A stretch of 64,000 nt of DNA from Bacteroidia bacterium (GCA_030426665.1 JAUHYD010000020.1:28169-92168), one strand, 5' to 3'. Shown: positions 25,392 through 35,352, counted from the first letter of the stretch. Translations and numbers: made by a program. Notes: generated by a model not told the origin, from the sequence alone.

Positions 25392-27791
25392 CTATGAGCT
25401 GCAAGTGATACAACCATCCTCCATGCTGCAAGTAGGGCCATTAAACTCTGTTGCTGTCACGTCATCGTCTGCGTCACTATTTGTTGGTTTCGTTTTATCG
25501 GCCGGCATCACAGGCTCAATCTCTTTTGCTGCTTGCTTCTCTACGGTAAACTGCACCGCTTGCGCTGCCGCCTGTGTACGTAGGTAATACATACCTGTCT
25601 TGAGTCCCTTTTTCCATGCGTAGAAGTGCATAGATGTCAATTTAGACATGGTAGGGCTTTCCACAAATAAATTCAATGACTGAGACTGACAAATGAATGC
25701 ACCTCTGTCTGCAGCCATATCTATAAGGTTACGCTGCTTTATTTCCCAGACGGTTTTGTATAGTGCTTTTAATTCGTCAGGCACCTCGCCAATATGCTGC
25801 ACAGAACCATTTGCCTTGATGATGTTGTTCTTCATGGTATTAGTCCACAGCCCCAACTCCGCAAGGTCTTTCAAGAGGTGCTTGTTGACGATAATAAACT
25901 CACCACTTAACACTCTACGTGTGTAAATATTAGAAGTGTATGGCTCGAAACATTCATTGTTACCGAGTATCTGTGAAGTAGATGCTGTTGGCATCGGGGC
26001 AATCAACAATGAATTACGGACACCATACTCCATTACCTCTTTTCTCAGGCTCTCCCAATCGTGACGGTCGGAAGGCTCTGCCCCCCACAAGTCGAACTGA
26101 AACTTACCTTCAGACAGCGGAGAACCCATGAATGACTGATATGCTCCGTGCTCTTTTGCCAGATCTTTACTGGCTGTCATAGCCGCAAAGTATATGGTCT
26201 CAAATATATTCTTGTTAAGCAGCTTAGCCATATCGCTCTCAAAAGGTAGGCGCATCAGGATAAATGCATCTGCCAACCCTTGCACACCCAAGCCAATTGG
26301 ACGATGCCTTACGTTTGAATTTCTAGCTTCCTCTACCGGATAGTAGTTGCCATCGATAATTTTGTTGAGGTTGCAGGTAATATGATAGGCTACTTCGTAT
26401 AACTTTTCAAAGTTGAATACACCATCCTGCACAAAGCGTGGTAACGCTATGGACGCAAGGTTACAAACCGCCACCTCGTCGGCGCTGGTATACTCAATGA
26501 TTTCTGTACATAGGTTACTACTCTTAATTGTACCAAGGTTTTGCTGGTTGCTCTTTGCATTTGCTGCATCTTTATACAGTAAGTAAGGGGTACCCGTTTC
26601 TATCTGGGCTTCCAGTATCGCAAACCATAACTCCTGTGCCTTTATTGTCTTTCTTGCGCGGCCGTCGCCTTCGTACTTTGTGTACAAAGCCTCAAATTCA
26701 GCACCATGACATTCTGACAAACCGGGAGCTTCGTTGGGGCAGAACAAACTCCAATTTCCGTTCTCCTCCACGCGCTTCATAAACAGATCAGGAATCCACA
26801 ATGCGTTGAACAAATCTCTTGCACGTAATTCTTCCTTACCATGATTCTTACGTATCTCCAGGAACTCAAAAACATCTGCATGCCATGGCTCCAGGTATAT
26901 TGCGAACGCTCCTTTGCGCTTACCACCACCCTGATCTACATAACGTGCTGTATCGTTAAACACACGCAACATGGGTATCAGGCCATTGCTGGTACCATTA
27001 GTGCCACCAATGTAACTGCCGGTTGCCCGAACATTATGAATAGCCAACCCTATACCACCTGCACTCTGCGAAATCTTTGCAGTCTGCTTAAGTGTATCGT
27101 AAATACCATCAATGCTGTCATCCTTCATAGTAAGCAGGAAGCAAGAAGACATCTGCGGCTTGGGGGTACCCGCATTGAACAATGTAGGGGTTGCATGAGT
27201 GAACCAACGCTCACTCATTAAGTTGTATGTTTCTATCGCTTTCTCTATATCGTTTCTGTGAATGCCGATTGCAACACGCATGTACATGTGTTGCGGACGC
27301 TCAGTAACCTTGCCATCTACACGCAAAAGATATGATTTCTCTAAAGTCTTAAAGCCAAAATAATCAAAACCGAAGTCTCTATCGTATATGATAGAGCTAT
27401 CCAACAACTCTGCATTAGCATCTATAATCTTCATAACATCGTCGGCAATCATGGGCATCTTGCGATTTGTTGCCGGGTCTTTGTAATTGTACAACTTACG
27501 CATTGTAGAAGAAAACGACTTAGTCGTATTCTTGTGCAGGTTGCTCACCGCAATACGGCTGGCCAATAACGCGTAATCGGGATGCTTAATGGTAAGAGAT
27601 GCTGCCGTCTCTGCAGCAAGGCTGTCAAGGTCGGTGGTTTTCACACCTTCATAAATCCCTTCAATCACCTTTTTGGCAACGTCTATGGCATTTATTGAAG
27701 CATCAAGACTGTACGATAATTTTTCGATGCGCGCGGTGATCTTGTCGAACTTTACGCTTTCTTTCTTACCGTTTCTTTTTATAACGTACAT
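25392..27791 (-). CDS. nrdA: Ribonucleoside-diphosphate reductase, class I alpha subunit
   Basis: A 799-residue protein. An N-terminal ATP-cone ([23 protein letters not shown]) provides allosteric control. The ten-stranded barrel carries the substrate-site cysteines in NLCTEI and [11 protein letters not shown], the [19 protein letters not shown] phosphate-binding loop and the C-terminal redox pair in DGCITCSS. It reduces ribonucleoside diphosphates to deoxyribonucleotides. It lies 63 bp downstream of nrdB in the same operon, in the order nrdB-nrdA, and thus falls under the cobalamin riboswitch upstream of nrdB. It is of full length with no intein. Confidence 0.97.
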   Translation of the reverse strand: MYVIKRNGKKESVKFDKITARIEKLSYSLDASINAIDVAKKVIEGIYEGVKTTDLDSLAAETAASLTIKHPDYALLASRIAVSNLHKNTTKSFSSTMRKLYNYKDPATNRKMPMIADDVMKIIDANAELLDSSIIYDRDFGFDYFGFKTLEKSYLLRVDGKVTERPQHMYMRVAIGIHRNDIEKAIETYNLMSERWFTHATPTLFNAGTPKPQMSSCFLLTMKDDSIDGIYDTLKQTAKISQSAGGIGLAIHNVRATGSYIGGTNGTSNGLIPMLRVFNDTARYVDQGGGKRKGAFAIYLEPWHADVFEFLEIRKNHGKEELRARDLFNALWIPDLFMKRVEENGNWSLFCPNEAPGLSECHGAEFEALYTKYEGDGRARKTIKAQELWFAILEAQIETGTPYLLYKDAANAKSNQQNLGTIKSSNLCTEIIEYTSADEVAVCNLASIALPRFVQDGVFNFEKLYEVAYHITCNLNKIIDGNYYPVEEARNSNVRHRPIGLGVQGLADAFILMRLPFESDMAKLLNKNIFETIYFAAMTASKDLAKEHGAYQSFMGSPLSEGKFQFDLWGAEPSDRHDWESLRKEVMEYGVRNSLLIAPMPTASTSQILGNNECFEPYTSNIYTRRVLSGEFIIVNKHLLKDLAELGLWTNTMKNNIIKANGSVQHIGEVPDELKALYKTVWEIKQRNLIDMAADRGAFICQSQSLNLFVESPTMSKLTSMHFYAWKKGLKTGMYYLRTQAAAQAVQFTVEKQAAKEIEPVMPADKTKPTNSDADDDVTATEFNGPTCSMEDGCITCSS

Positions 27792-27854
27792 GATAAATAT
27801 TGTTTTTCGAGGTTAGTGTTTATTTTAATGCTACGGAAGCGTATTTAGAATCTT

Positions 27855-28820
27855 TTAGAAGTCTTCGTCCAAAGAGAAACTCTGTGAAGCGGAACCGGAA
27901 ACAACGCCTGCTTTCTGATAATCGCCTACTCTCTTTTCAAAAAAGTTAGTCTTGCCCTGTAAAGAAATCATTTCCATGAAGTCAAAAGGATTTGTCGCAT
28001 TGTATACTTTAGGATAACCTAACTCATCAATCCACCTATCAGCAACAAACTCTATGTATTGCTGCATCAATTTTGAATTCATTCCGATAAGGTCTACCGG
28101 GATAGCTTCGCTAATGAACTGCTTTTCTATATCTACCGCATCACAAATAATATCGTACACCTGTTGCTTTGTGAGTTTGTTCTTCAGCATACTGTAAAGC
28201 AAACAAGCAAACTCGCAATGCATTCCTTCGTCGCGACTAATCAACTCGTTGCTGAACGTAAGACCTGGCATTAAACCTCTTTTCTTTAACCAGAATATTG
28301 AGCAGAAACTTCCACTAAAGAATATACCCTCTACCGCTGCAAATGCCACCAAACGTTCTGCGAAGGTTCCGTTCTCTATCCATCGCAACGCCCAATCAGC
28401 TTTTCTACCAACACCAGGTACGGTATCAATAGCATGAAACAATCTGTCCTTCTCCTTTGCGTCCTTGATATAAGTATCTATAAGCAGCGCATAGGTCTCA
28501 GAGTGGATATTCTCCATCATTATCTGAAATCCATAAAAACAACGAGCTTCCGGCAATTGTACTTCACTCATAAAGTTGATAGCCAAATTCTCATTTACGA
28601 TACCATCGCTGGCAGCAAAAAAAGCAAGTACATGGGAGATAAAATGACGTTCACCATCGTTTAGGTTATCCCAGTGTTTCTGGTCATCACCTAAGTCAAT
28701 CTCCTCAGCCGTCCAGAAACTAGCCTCATGCCTTTTGTACATCTCCCAAATCTTGGGATAGTTGATTGGCAGGATAACAAATCTGTCCTTGTTCTCTCTA
28801 AGTAATAATTCTTCTTCCAT
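27855..28820 (-). CDS. nrdB: Ribonucleoside-diphosphate reductase, class I beta subunit
   Basis: A 321-residue radical-bearing subunit. Metal ligands and the radical Tyr are conserved: [11 protein letters not shown], then ENIHSETY (the Glu, His and Tyr spaced as in E. coli E115, H118 and Y122), and later RDEGMHCEF with the second Glu and His. A tyrosyl-radical, class Ia-type enzyme is therefore expected. The C-terminal tail (SFSLDEDF) is the usual peptide that docks into NrdA. It is the first gene of the nrdBA operon, with a ~290-nt leader that contains a cobalamin riboswitch. Confidence 0.97.
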   Translation of the reverse strand: MEEELLLRENKDRFVILPINYPKIWEMYKRHEASFWTAEEIDLGDDQKHWDNLNDGERHFISHVLAFFAASDGIVNENLAINFMSEVQLPEARCFYGFQIMMENIHSETYALLIDTYIKDAKEKDRLFHAIDTVPGVGRKADWALRWIENGTFAERLVAFAAVEGIFFSGSFCSIFWLKKRGLMPGLTFSNELISRDEGMHCEFACLLYSMLKNKLTKQQVYDIICDAVDIEKQFISEAIPVDLIGMNSKLMQQYIEFVADRWIDELGYPKVYNATNPFDFMEMISLQGKTNFFEKRVGDYQKAGVVSGSASQSFSLDEDF

Positions 28821-28919
28821 ATAAATATTTTTACATCTCTTTCTTTCGCAGCTAAAGTGGGGGTGTCACTATACTCTATGGTAACGAACCACACCTTTCC
28901 ACCGAAAGCGAAGCACTTG

Positions 28920-29110
28920 TTACGGGGCTGGTATTCTGGCTTTCCTGATTTTCAGACGCCTTCCCATCCGGATTGATTCCGAACAGTGGCAAAGAGGTAT
29001 CTCCGAAAACTTGAATGTACTGCTACATCAGGATTACAGCTACGGGGATAGCGCCGGACTAAAAACCGGCTTCCCATTTAATCCCGACAGGAAACCCTGC
29101 CGTTAGAACC
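28920..29110 (-). ncRNA. Cobalamin (adenosylcobalamin) riboswitch upstream of nrdBA
   Basis: On the minus strand the conserved B12-box elements appear in order. The GGGAAGCCGG...CCGGCGCTATCCCCGTAGCTGTAA core is at 29075-29034 (shown with a gap). GCCACTG is at 28990-28984, GGGAAGGC at 28965-28958, and the 3' closing AGCCAGAATACCAGCC at about 28942-28927. These match the class I cobalamin riboswitch consensus. It lies between a -7 box at 29122-29129 and nrdB, with ~100 nt of possible expression platform. Ligand binding would be expected to lower nrdBA expression. B12 control of class I reductase genes is known in some bacteria that also carry the B12-dependent NrdJ; here that link is inferred. 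Confidence 0.92.
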
Positions 29111-29121
29111 CGATAACAAAA

Positions 29122-29129
29122 CAAATGTA
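29122..29129 (-). promoter_or_regulatory. -7 box (TACATTTG) of the nrdBA leader
   Basis: The minus strand reads TACATTTG, matching TAnnTTTG, just upstream of the riboswitch 5' end at about 29110. The -33 region is CTTTACC, a weak match. Confidence 0.55.
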
Positions 29130-29160
29130 GAGAGATAAAACGGGGTAAAGGGGTACTGAT

Positions 29161-29193
29161 TTTGCACACCTGTGGATAACACGGGTGTGCAAA
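29161..29193. promoter_or_regulatory. 10-bp inverted repeat with a consensus DnaA box in its loop
   Basis: Arms TTTGCACACC (29161-29170) and GGTGTGCAAA (29184-29193) are perfectly complementary. The loop contains TGTGGATAA (29171-29179), which on the minus strand is TTATCCACA, the consensus DnaA box. It lies 32 bp upstream of the nrdBA -7 box and 40 bp after the emrB-like stop. It may be an operator, or a terminator of the efflux operon; no T-run follows the stem. Confidence 0.6.
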
Positions 29194-29210
29194 TATAAAG
29201 CAAGTCTGAA

Positions 29211-29225
29211 GCCCCCAACAGGGGC
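29211..29225 (-). terminator. Short GC hairpin after the emrB-like gene
   Basis: GCCCC pairs with GGGGC around five bases, 8 bp beyond the stop of the transporter gene. The minus strand then reads TTCAGACTTGCTTT, a poor T-tract, so termination would be weak. Confidence 0.4.
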
Positions 29226-29232
29226 AGATATA

Positions 29233-30816
29233 CTAATGTAGTGCCTCGGAAACGTCGACTTTCTCTGAAGCTTTTTCCTTTTTTTCTTTAACCAACAGAA
29301 TAAACGGTATACAAAAAAGGAACATAAGTCCAATAAACATAAACACATCCATATACGACAGTACAGATGCTTGTTTCATGACCATATAATCGAGCGATTT
29401 ATGCGCACTTTGGAGTGCTACATCCGGCGACATACCCTTTCCAATAAAACTGTTTTGCATGCCTGCTACCCGTTGTTGTACCATAGGGTCGTGAGCAGAG
29501 AGATGAGACACCAGATCATTGCGGTGAACAGCGTTTCGGCGCACCATATAGGTAGTAATCAATGCTATACCAAACGACCCGCCGAGCTGTCGCATCATAC
29601 CTGTGAATGCTGCGCCCTGCCCTATCTCCTGACCTTTCAGCGTAGACAAAGACAAAGCAGTAATAGGAATAAACAACATACCCATACCGACACCTCTAAC
29701 AATCAGCATCCAAAAGAATGCGTCAGCGCCCGTATCCGGTGTAAGAATTTTATACCCCCAGAAGCTATAAACAAAGAATACGAGCATCCCGAATGCTACC
29801 AGATACTGCTGCCTCACACCCATCTGCAACACCTTACCAATTAGCGGCATCATAAACGCTGTGGTAAGTGCTGCCGGTACCATTAGCGCACCTGATTGCT
29901 GAGCCGTCCAACCCAATGTCCCCTGTGTGTAAATGGGTATAATAAATGTGGAACCATACAATCCAAATCCTAAAATAAATGATAGTATTGTTCCTATTCG
30001 GAGGTTGCCATTCTTGAGCACACGTAACTCCACAACCGGGTTCTTGGCTGACAGTTCTCTCCAGATGAAAAAGAAAAACCCAAAAACAGCTACGACCACC
30101 AAAGAAGTAATCACACTACTGTTGAACCAGTCATCTTCCTGCCCACGTTCCAATACGAACTGCAATGCCCCTACCGATAACGCCAGCAAGCTTATACCAG
30201 CCCAGTCAATTTCCTTCCGAGATTTCTTTGCGGCATATTTAGGACTACGTACAAATTGCAGGGTCAACAAGGTAGCGATAACACCAATAGGAATATTGAT
30301 ATAGAAAATGTACGGCCACGAATAATGGTCTACAATATAGCCACCCAACGGCGGGCCAAGCGTCGGGCCGATAATAACTCCCATACCGTAAATAGCCTGT
30401 GCCATACTACGCTTCTCGGCAGGATAACTCTCAGTAATAATAGTCTGAGAAGTTACCAGCAATGCTCCTCCGCCAAGCCCCTGAATAAATCTGAAAAATA
30501 CCAGCTCCCAGATATTATCGGCATTACCACAGAGAAACGAGCAAACAGTAAATATCATAATAGACACAGCGAAATAGTTGCGCCGACCAAACTGCGCTGA
30601 CAACCAACTGGTCATCGGAACAATGATAACATTACCGATTGCGTATGCGGTAATGACCCACGCTATTTCTGTAAGTGTTGCACCGAGGTTGCCTTGCATG
30701 TCCTTTAGTGCCACGTTTACAATAGTGGTGTCAACAATTTCCAGCAATGCACAGAAAATTGCAGTTATAGTAATGATAACCCTCCTCGATCCGTACTCAA
30801 CGAGCGACTCTTCCAT
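29233..30816 (-). CDS. emrB: DHA2-family MFS drug exporter (EmrB/QacA type)
   Basis: A 527-residue protein with 14 predicted membrane helices. The DHA2 signatures are present: LLEIVDTTIVNVALKDMQGNLG in TM1, motif A WLSAQFGRRNYF, and motif C GPTLGPPLGGYIVDHYSWPYIFYINIPIG, which is characteristic of antiporters in this subfamily. It should exchange drugs for protons. Last gene of the tetR-tolC-emrA-emrB operon, 22 bp after the adaptor gene, and thus probably the inner-membrane pump of a tripartite system. The substrate is unknown. Confidence 0.95.
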   Translation of the reverse strand: MEESLVEYGSRRVIITITAIFCALLEIVDTTIVNVALKDMQGNLGATLTEIAWVITAYAIGNVIIVPMTSWLSAQFGRRNYFAVSIMIFTVCSFLCGNADNIWELVFFRFIQGLGGGALLVTSQTIITESYPAEKRSMAQAIYGMGVIIGPTLGPPLGGYIVDHYSWPYIFYINIPIGVIATLLTLQFVRSPKYAAKKSRKEIDWAGISLLALSVGALQFVLERGQEDDWFNSSVITSLVVVAVFGFFFFIWRELSAKNPVVELRVLKNGNLRIGTILSFILGFGLYGSTFIIPIYTQGTLGWTAQQSGALMVPAALTTAFMMPLIGKVLQMGVRQQYLVAFGMLVFFVYSFWGYKILTPDTGADAFFWMLIVRGVGMGMLFIPITALSLSTLKGQEIGQGAAFTGMMRQLGGSFGIALITTYMVRRNAVHRNDLVSHLSAHDPMVQQRVAGMQNSFIGKGMSPDVALQSAHKSLDYMVMKQASVLSYMDVFMFIGLMFLFCIPFILLVKEKKEKASEKVDVSEALH

Positions 30817-30838
30817 CTGTCGGTTTTGAAGTTTTCGT

Positions 30839-31939
30839 TTAGTCTATATTTACATCTACATCAGCATTCATTCCCGGACGCAATGCTCTTACATACTCAT
30901 CATCTGCGGTAAGCTCAATTTTTACGGGAAGCCTTTGCACCACTTTTACGAAGTTTCCGGAGGCATTGTCCGGCGGCAACAAAGCAAACCGGGAACCGGT
31001 AGCCGGCGAAAACGAGGCTACTTTACCTTTAAATTTATGGTCGGGGTATGCGTCGATCTTCACAGACACCGGCTGCCCCTCGCGCATTTTAGTTATCTGT
31101 GTTTCTTTGAAGTTTGCAATCACCCATGGCTTAGTATCGAGCACCACACTAAATAATGCCTGACCGGGCTGTACAAGTTGTCCCAACTGAACACTAACTT
31201 TAGACAGGGTTCCACTGGCAGGTGCCGTGATTACCGTATAAGACAGGTTTAACTCTGCCCTGTCAAGGTCTGCAATACGTTGCTGTATTGTTGCATTAGC
31301 AACGCCTACTTGCTTTGCTGTCGCATTGGTCTGAGAGGAAGCAGCAAATGTCATTTTCATTGCGGCTCGCTTCTGGTCTTCTAATACCCGCAACTGACGC
31401 TCTGCGCTCTGCATCGCAGCTTCCGCCTGCTCGAATTGCTGTTGGGTAATAGAATGGTCTTTGATAAGATTGGCATATCGGTCATAGTCCTGCTTAGCTC
31501 TCTTAAGAGTCACTTTTGCAGCTTCAATCTGAGCATCGGCAGTAGCAACATTGGCTTGATAACTGGCAATATTTGCGCGTGATGCAGAAGTACTTGCATG
31601 TGCAACGCCAAGACCATTCTGTGCGGCAACTAATGCTGCTTGGGCCTGCTCGACCAATATCTGTTCATTCCGGTTATCCAACACCACCAGTGTGTCTCCT
31701 TCCTTTACCTGCTGGTTGTCTTTTACTCTAACTTCGGTAACATACCCGGAAATACGAGGTATAACAGGACTGATATTTGCATCTACCTGCGCATCTTCGG
31801 TATCTTCGTGGTGCATTGCATGTATATACTTTATTGTACCAAACGTGCTGCCCCCTATCACCAATGCCAGTAATACAATGATGAAACGTTTATTGCGTGG
31901 TTGCGGAGCAGGTGTATTTGTTTGCTGTTGATTGTCCAT
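30839..31939 (-). CDS. emrA: HlyD/EmrA-family periplasmic adaptor
   Basis: A 366-residue protein with one N-terminal membrane helix (KRFIIVLLALVIGGSTFGTI). A biotinyl-lipoyl-like half domain follows (ISPVIPRISGYVTEVRVKDNQQVKEGDTL), then a long coiled-coil hairpin rich in Ala/Gln/Glu (~95-210), the second lipoyl half (YTVITAPASGTLSKVSVQLGQLVQPG) and a beta-barrel. It links the EmrB-like pump to the TolC-like outer-membrane channel, both encoded next to it. The gaps are 45 bp upstream and 22 bp downstream. Confidence 0.95.
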   Translation of the reverse strand: MDNQQQTNTPAPQPRNKRFIIVLLALVIGGSTFGTIKYIHAMHHEDTEDAQVDANISPVIPRISGYVTEVRVKDNQQVKEGDTLVVLDNRNEQILVEQAQAALVAAQNGLGVAHASTSASRANIASYQANVATADAQIEAAKVTLKRAKQDYDRYANLIKDHSITQQQFEQAEAAMQSAERQLRVLEDQKRAAMKMTFAASSQTNATAKQVGVANATIQQRIADLDRAELNLSYTVITAPASGTLSKVSVQLGQLVQPGQALFSVVLDTKPWVIANFKETQITKMREGQPVSVKIDAYPDHKFKGKVASFSPATGSRFALLPPDNASGNFVKVVQRLPVKIELTADDEYVRALRPGMNADVDVNID

Positions 31940-31984
31940 TGTCTTTATGGTTGTAGTTGATAATTGTTGATCAGGTTGATATTA

Positions 31985-33346
31985 TTATTTATGTAGGACT
32001 CCCGCAGTTTGTTGTAGCTTTCTATAAGCCACTACTGCATCTGTTTTAGAAAAAGCATAATTAAGTTGCGCCTGCAACTGCGCCACATCGGCCTCCAGAA
32101 GCTCTGTTGTTGTCACGAGATTATTGTCATACTTGTTCTTGGTTATTCTGTAATTTTCATCGGCCTGCTCTACTGACTTCTGGTATACTTTTACCTTTTT
32201 AAGGCTAAGCAAATACTGGTGATAGGCCTGATTGATTTCGAGCCGTATATTATCAGCCAGCATCCCTTCGGTTGCCTGTATCTGATGTAAGCGGGCCTTT
32301 GCCGCATCTACCTTAGCGCCTGCCTTCCAGAGCGCGCCGAGGTTGTATTGCAAACCAATTCCGGCATTCAGCGCATTGGTAAGCGTGAGAAGATTGGGCA
32401 CATTCGCAGCTATGTAGCCACCTGTAAGTGCCACACCGGGATAGTATTCGGCAGTGGTTGCTTTAACGGCGCTACCGGCAGCATGTTCACGAGCCTCTAA
32501 AGCCGCTCTATCCTTTCTGTTTTCTAATGCTGTTGTTTCCCAGGCAACAAGGCTACCCGTCTCTGGTAGTTTTTCGTAACCAAGTGCGTCTGTCAGTATG
32601 GTACTACCCTTGGGCAAACCCAACATAAGGTTCATGTTTTCATTGGCAATGCTCAGATTATTCTCTGCTTCCAACAGCGACAGTTCAATCTGAGATTGGT
32701 GTAGCTGAGCTTTCAGCAGGTCATTACGTGCCAGCAGTCCATTGCGTTCAAGATTTGAAAAATCCTTTACTCTTGCTTCTTCTCTCGCAAGGTTTTCCTT
32801 TACCAATTCTACCGACTTCTGAGCTTTGTACAAATTGCTGTATGCCATTATTGCATTTTGCACTACCTCTTCCTTATCTTTTTCCGCATCGAGTTCAGCT
32901 GCCTTTTTTAAAAACTTCGCAGATTCTATACCATACTTAATGCGGAAACCTGAAAACAAAGGCAGCGACAAATTTGCTATCCCATATGCTGCCTGATCTA
33001 CCTTTGGTGTCCCTCCACCACTTTGAGTTTCACCGCCTGTCGATGAGCCGCTGCTGCTTCCGCTCTTCATTTTAAGGTCGATGGTGGGATTGTTCAACCT
33101 GAGGTACGAACCGGATAACTTAACATCGGGCAACTTATTGTTTTTGGCTTCCATATAGTTGGCCGTCGCTTCATCTGTTTTGGCATCGGCAACTTTTAAT
33201 TTCCCACTGTTACTGATACTAAGAGACACCGCTTCATCAACGGTAAGATGGGTAACGCCCTGAGCAAATACGGGTACAGAAAGTCCGCTACCTATGGTTG
33301 ACAACAAAAACGTTATTGACAATACTTTATTTAACATTGGTTTCAT
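31985..33346 (-). CDS. tolC: TolC-family outer-membrane efflux protein
   Basis: A 453-residue protein with a signal peptide (VLSITFLLSTIGSGLSVPVFAQG). Two TolC/OEP repeats are visible, each with a long helical stretch (KSVELVKENLAREEARVKDF and YHQYLLSLKKVKVYQKSVEQ). A low-complexity Ser/Gly segment (SGSSSGSSTGGETQSGGG) sits in a periplasmic or extracellular loop. The start Met overlaps the end of tetR by 20 bp (11 bp if Met4 is used), so translation is probably coupled. It forms the exit duct for the EmrAB pump. Confidence 0.93.
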   Translation of the reverse strand: MKPMLNKVLSITFLLSTIGSGLSVPVFAQGVTHLTVDEAVSLSISNSGKLKVADAKTDEATANYMEAKNNKLPDVKLSGSYLRLNNPTIDLKMKSGSSSGSSTGGETQSGGGTPKVDQAAYGIANLSLPLFSGFRIKYGIESAKFLKKAAELDAEKDKEEVVQNAIMAYSNLYKAQKSVELVKENLAREEARVKDFSNLERNGLLARNDLLKAQLHQSQIELSLLEAENNLSIANENMNLMLGLPKGSTILTDALGYEKLPETGSLVAWETTALENRKDRAALEAREHAAGSAVKATTAEYYPGVALTGGYIAANVPNLLTLTNALNAGIGLQYNLGALWKAGAKVDAAKARLHQIQATEGMLADNIRLEINQAYHQYLLSLKKVKVYQKSVEQADENYRITKNKYDNNLVTTTELLEADVAQLQAQLNYAFSKTDAVVAYRKLQQTAGVLHK

Positions 33347-33965
33347 TGATAAGAATTGCTTTGAAAATACTTTTAAGATGTGTTCGTAGTTTTTTTCCGG
33401 TTACCTCTCTGTACTCTTCATCAGACAGGTGTTCCAGACCATTAACTTCTCTATAAAAAAATTCAGATATTATCATCTGACTTACGGTACCTACAATTGT
33501 CGCCATAAGGAATACATCGTCAATACTCTTTTTAAACTCACCACTCTTCTGTCCTTCGCGTATGAGCTTCTTTATCGACGCCTGATTCCTTACTTTCAGC
33601 TCATGGATGAGCCTGGCTACATCGCCGGTATTGTTTGACAGCTGCTCCAGCAACATCACCTTATGAAAATATTGCTGACTCATAAACTTTGCGACGTAAT
33701 CGTCAATCAGTACAAACACTTTTTCGAGACTTGTCATCTCTTTGTTCTGAATCAGGTTTTCAATCTTAAGCCGCATGTTGTTGGTCTTCTGTTCAAACAC
33801 AGCCTCCATTAGCTTTTCCTTTGACCCGAAATAGTAGGATATCATGGCAACATTGACATTGGCGGCCTTGGCAATATCTCTGACAGATGTGCCGTTGAAG
33901 CCGGTTACGGAAAATAGTTTTTCCGCAGTGCTTATAATCGCCAGTTGTTTTTCGTTAAACTCCAT
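33327..33965 (-). CDS. TetR/AcrR-family repressor of the efflux operon
   Basis: A 212-residue protein from the ATG at 33965; a TTG at 33986 lies in the -7 box and is rejected. The N-terminal HTH is typical (IISTAEKLFSVTGFNGTSVR, then DIAKAANVNVAMISYYFGSKEKL). The C-terminal helical part should bind a ligand. It is the first gene of the operon and overlaps tolC. Its own promoter contains a palindromic operator, so it probably represses itself and the pump genes until a substrate binds. Confidence 0.94.
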   Translation of the reverse strand: MEFNEKQLAIISTAEKLFSVTGFNGTSVRDIAKAANVNVAMISYYFGSKEKLMEAVFEQKTNNMRLKIENLIQNKEMTSLEKVFVLIDDYVAKFMSQQYFHKVMLLEQLSNNTGDVARLIHELKVRNQASIKKLIREGQKSGEFKKSIDDVFLMATIVGTVSQMIISEFFYREVNGLEHLSDEEYREVTGKKLRTHLKSIFKAILINETNVK

Positions 33966-33983
33966 ACTCTTTGATTTCGGATG

Positions 33984-34021
33984 CAAAACTAAACAGTCGT
34001 TTGAATTTAAACAAACGTTTG
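33984..34021 (-). promoter_or_regulatory. Promoter and TetR operator of the efflux operon
   Basis: On the minus strand a -33 TTTG (34015-34012) and a -7 TAGTTTTG (33991-33984) are separated by 20 bp, the usual Bacteroidota spacing. The -33 lies inside the perfect palindrome CAAACGTTTG (34012-34021). CGTTTG at 33998-34003 with CAAACG at 34012-34017 makes a second inverted repeat. A repressor dimer bound here would block the -33 box and spacer. The leader to the ATG is only about 12 nt. Confidence 0.72.
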
Positions 34022-34169
34022 ATTAAAAAATTATTGTTAAAGAATCATCAACAAAAGTTACCAGCCTAAAAAATGTATATTATACGGGCACAATCTGCTC
34101 CCGATTGATTTGATACAAACAATAAACAAATTGAAATAATAGAGATAAATTTGAACAAAATTACCATTG

Positions 34170-35255
34170 ATGAAATTTTCAACTAATACAGTGTTAAAGG
34201 CGATGATTCTGCTCTTTATGACAATTGCGGGGCTGTATTATGCACAGGATTTTCTAATGCCATTGGCTGTCGGCGGTGTGTTGGCCACTCTATTTTTGCC
34301 AATATCTCGTTGGTTAGAAAGTAAAGGCGTTCCCCGTGCTGTTGCTGTACTATCCTGTTTGTTGATAATACTGGTGGTGTTGGCCGGTATCAGTACGCTG
34401 ATCGGCTGGCAAATATCGGCACTAACGGATGACATGACGTTAATCAAGCAGAATTTAACGGCGACACTCGATTCAATTCAGGACTATATTCTGAAACATG
34501 CCGGAATGTCCTTGGAAAAACAATCAGAAATTCTCAACAAACAACAATCGATGTTCGCCGGCCTTATTACAGGCACGGCCGGTTCGCTGGCGAATGTTTT
34601 TACCTATCTTATTCTGATATTGGTATACGTTGTTTTCTTGCTCTATTACCGAGGGCACATTAAGCAGTTCCTGTTAAAACTGGCCCCTTCAGAAAAACGA
34701 AATGAGATGAACGTCATTGTTAATAGCATTGCAAAAGTGTCTCAACAATATCTGACCGGCTTGTCTAAAATGATTGTGTGTCTATGGCTGATGTATGGAG
34801 TCGGGTTTTCGATTGTGGGTGCGCACAATGCATTATTCTTTGCATTCCTTTGCGGCATACTAGAGATAATCCCATTTGTCGGGAATATAACCGGCACAAT
34901 TCTAACGGTACTTGTTACTGCAGTACACGGTGGTAGCCCCGGCACTATACTGGCTATATTATGCGTATACGGTGCAGTACAGTTTATACAAGGATGGGTA
35001 TTGGAGCCGATAATAGTGGGAGGACAAGTAAAAATTAATGGACTGTTCTCTATAATAGCACTGATAGCCGGAGAGCTGGTATGGGGCATTCCCGGGATAT
35101 TTCTGGCGATTCCGTTGATTGCTATGCTGAAAATTATCTGTGATAATATTGAAGCATTGCGTCCATATGGCTTCCTGATTGGAGAAACAGAAACTGCTGC
35201 CGGAAAAATAAGTTTTACAGAAAAAATAAAAAAGCTGTTCAAAAAAGGGAATTAA
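34170..35255 (+). CDS. AI-2E family transporter
   Basis: A 361-residue protein from the ATG at 34170. It has about eight membrane helices, a conserved GxxxGxxxPF-like region (CGILEIIPFVGNITGTILTVL) and the C-terminal EPIIVGGQVKINGLFSIIALI segment that defines the AI-2E/PerM/YdiK family. Members export small molecules or act as Na+/H+ antiporters; the AI-2 role is not proven in general. It is divergent from the tetR operon, with a 204-bp gap that includes the operator. Confidence 0.93.
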   Translation: MKFSTNTVLKAMILLFMTIAGLYYAQDFLMPLAVGGVLATLFLPISRWLESKGVPRAVAVLSCLLIILVVLAGISTLIGWQISALTDDMTLIKQNLTATLDSIQDYILKHAGMSLEKQSEILNKQQSMFAGLITGTAGSLANVFTYLILILVYVVFLLYYRGHIKQFLLKLAPSEKRNEMNVIVNSIAKVSQQYLTGLSKMIVCLWLMYGVGFSIVGAHNALFFAFLCGILEIIPFVGNITGTILTVLVTAVHGGSPGTILAILCVYGAVQFIQGWVLEPIIVGGQVKINGLFSIIALIAGELVWGIPGIFLAIPLIAMLKIICDNIEALRPYGFLIGETETAAGKISFTEKIKKLFKKGN

Positions 35256-35352
35256 TAAAGGTGGTTACGGCATCCCCCCGGTTTCACTCATTTTCCACTA
35301 TCCATTTCAAAAATTCAACCTATTGCTTATCTTACGAACTAATGCTATTCGT

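Noticed and set aside
24742..25400. Fluoride riboswitch near crcB
   Set aside because: The 126 bp upstream of crcB on its strand lacks the conserved crcB-motif elements, and the only strong hairpin there is the nrdA terminator.
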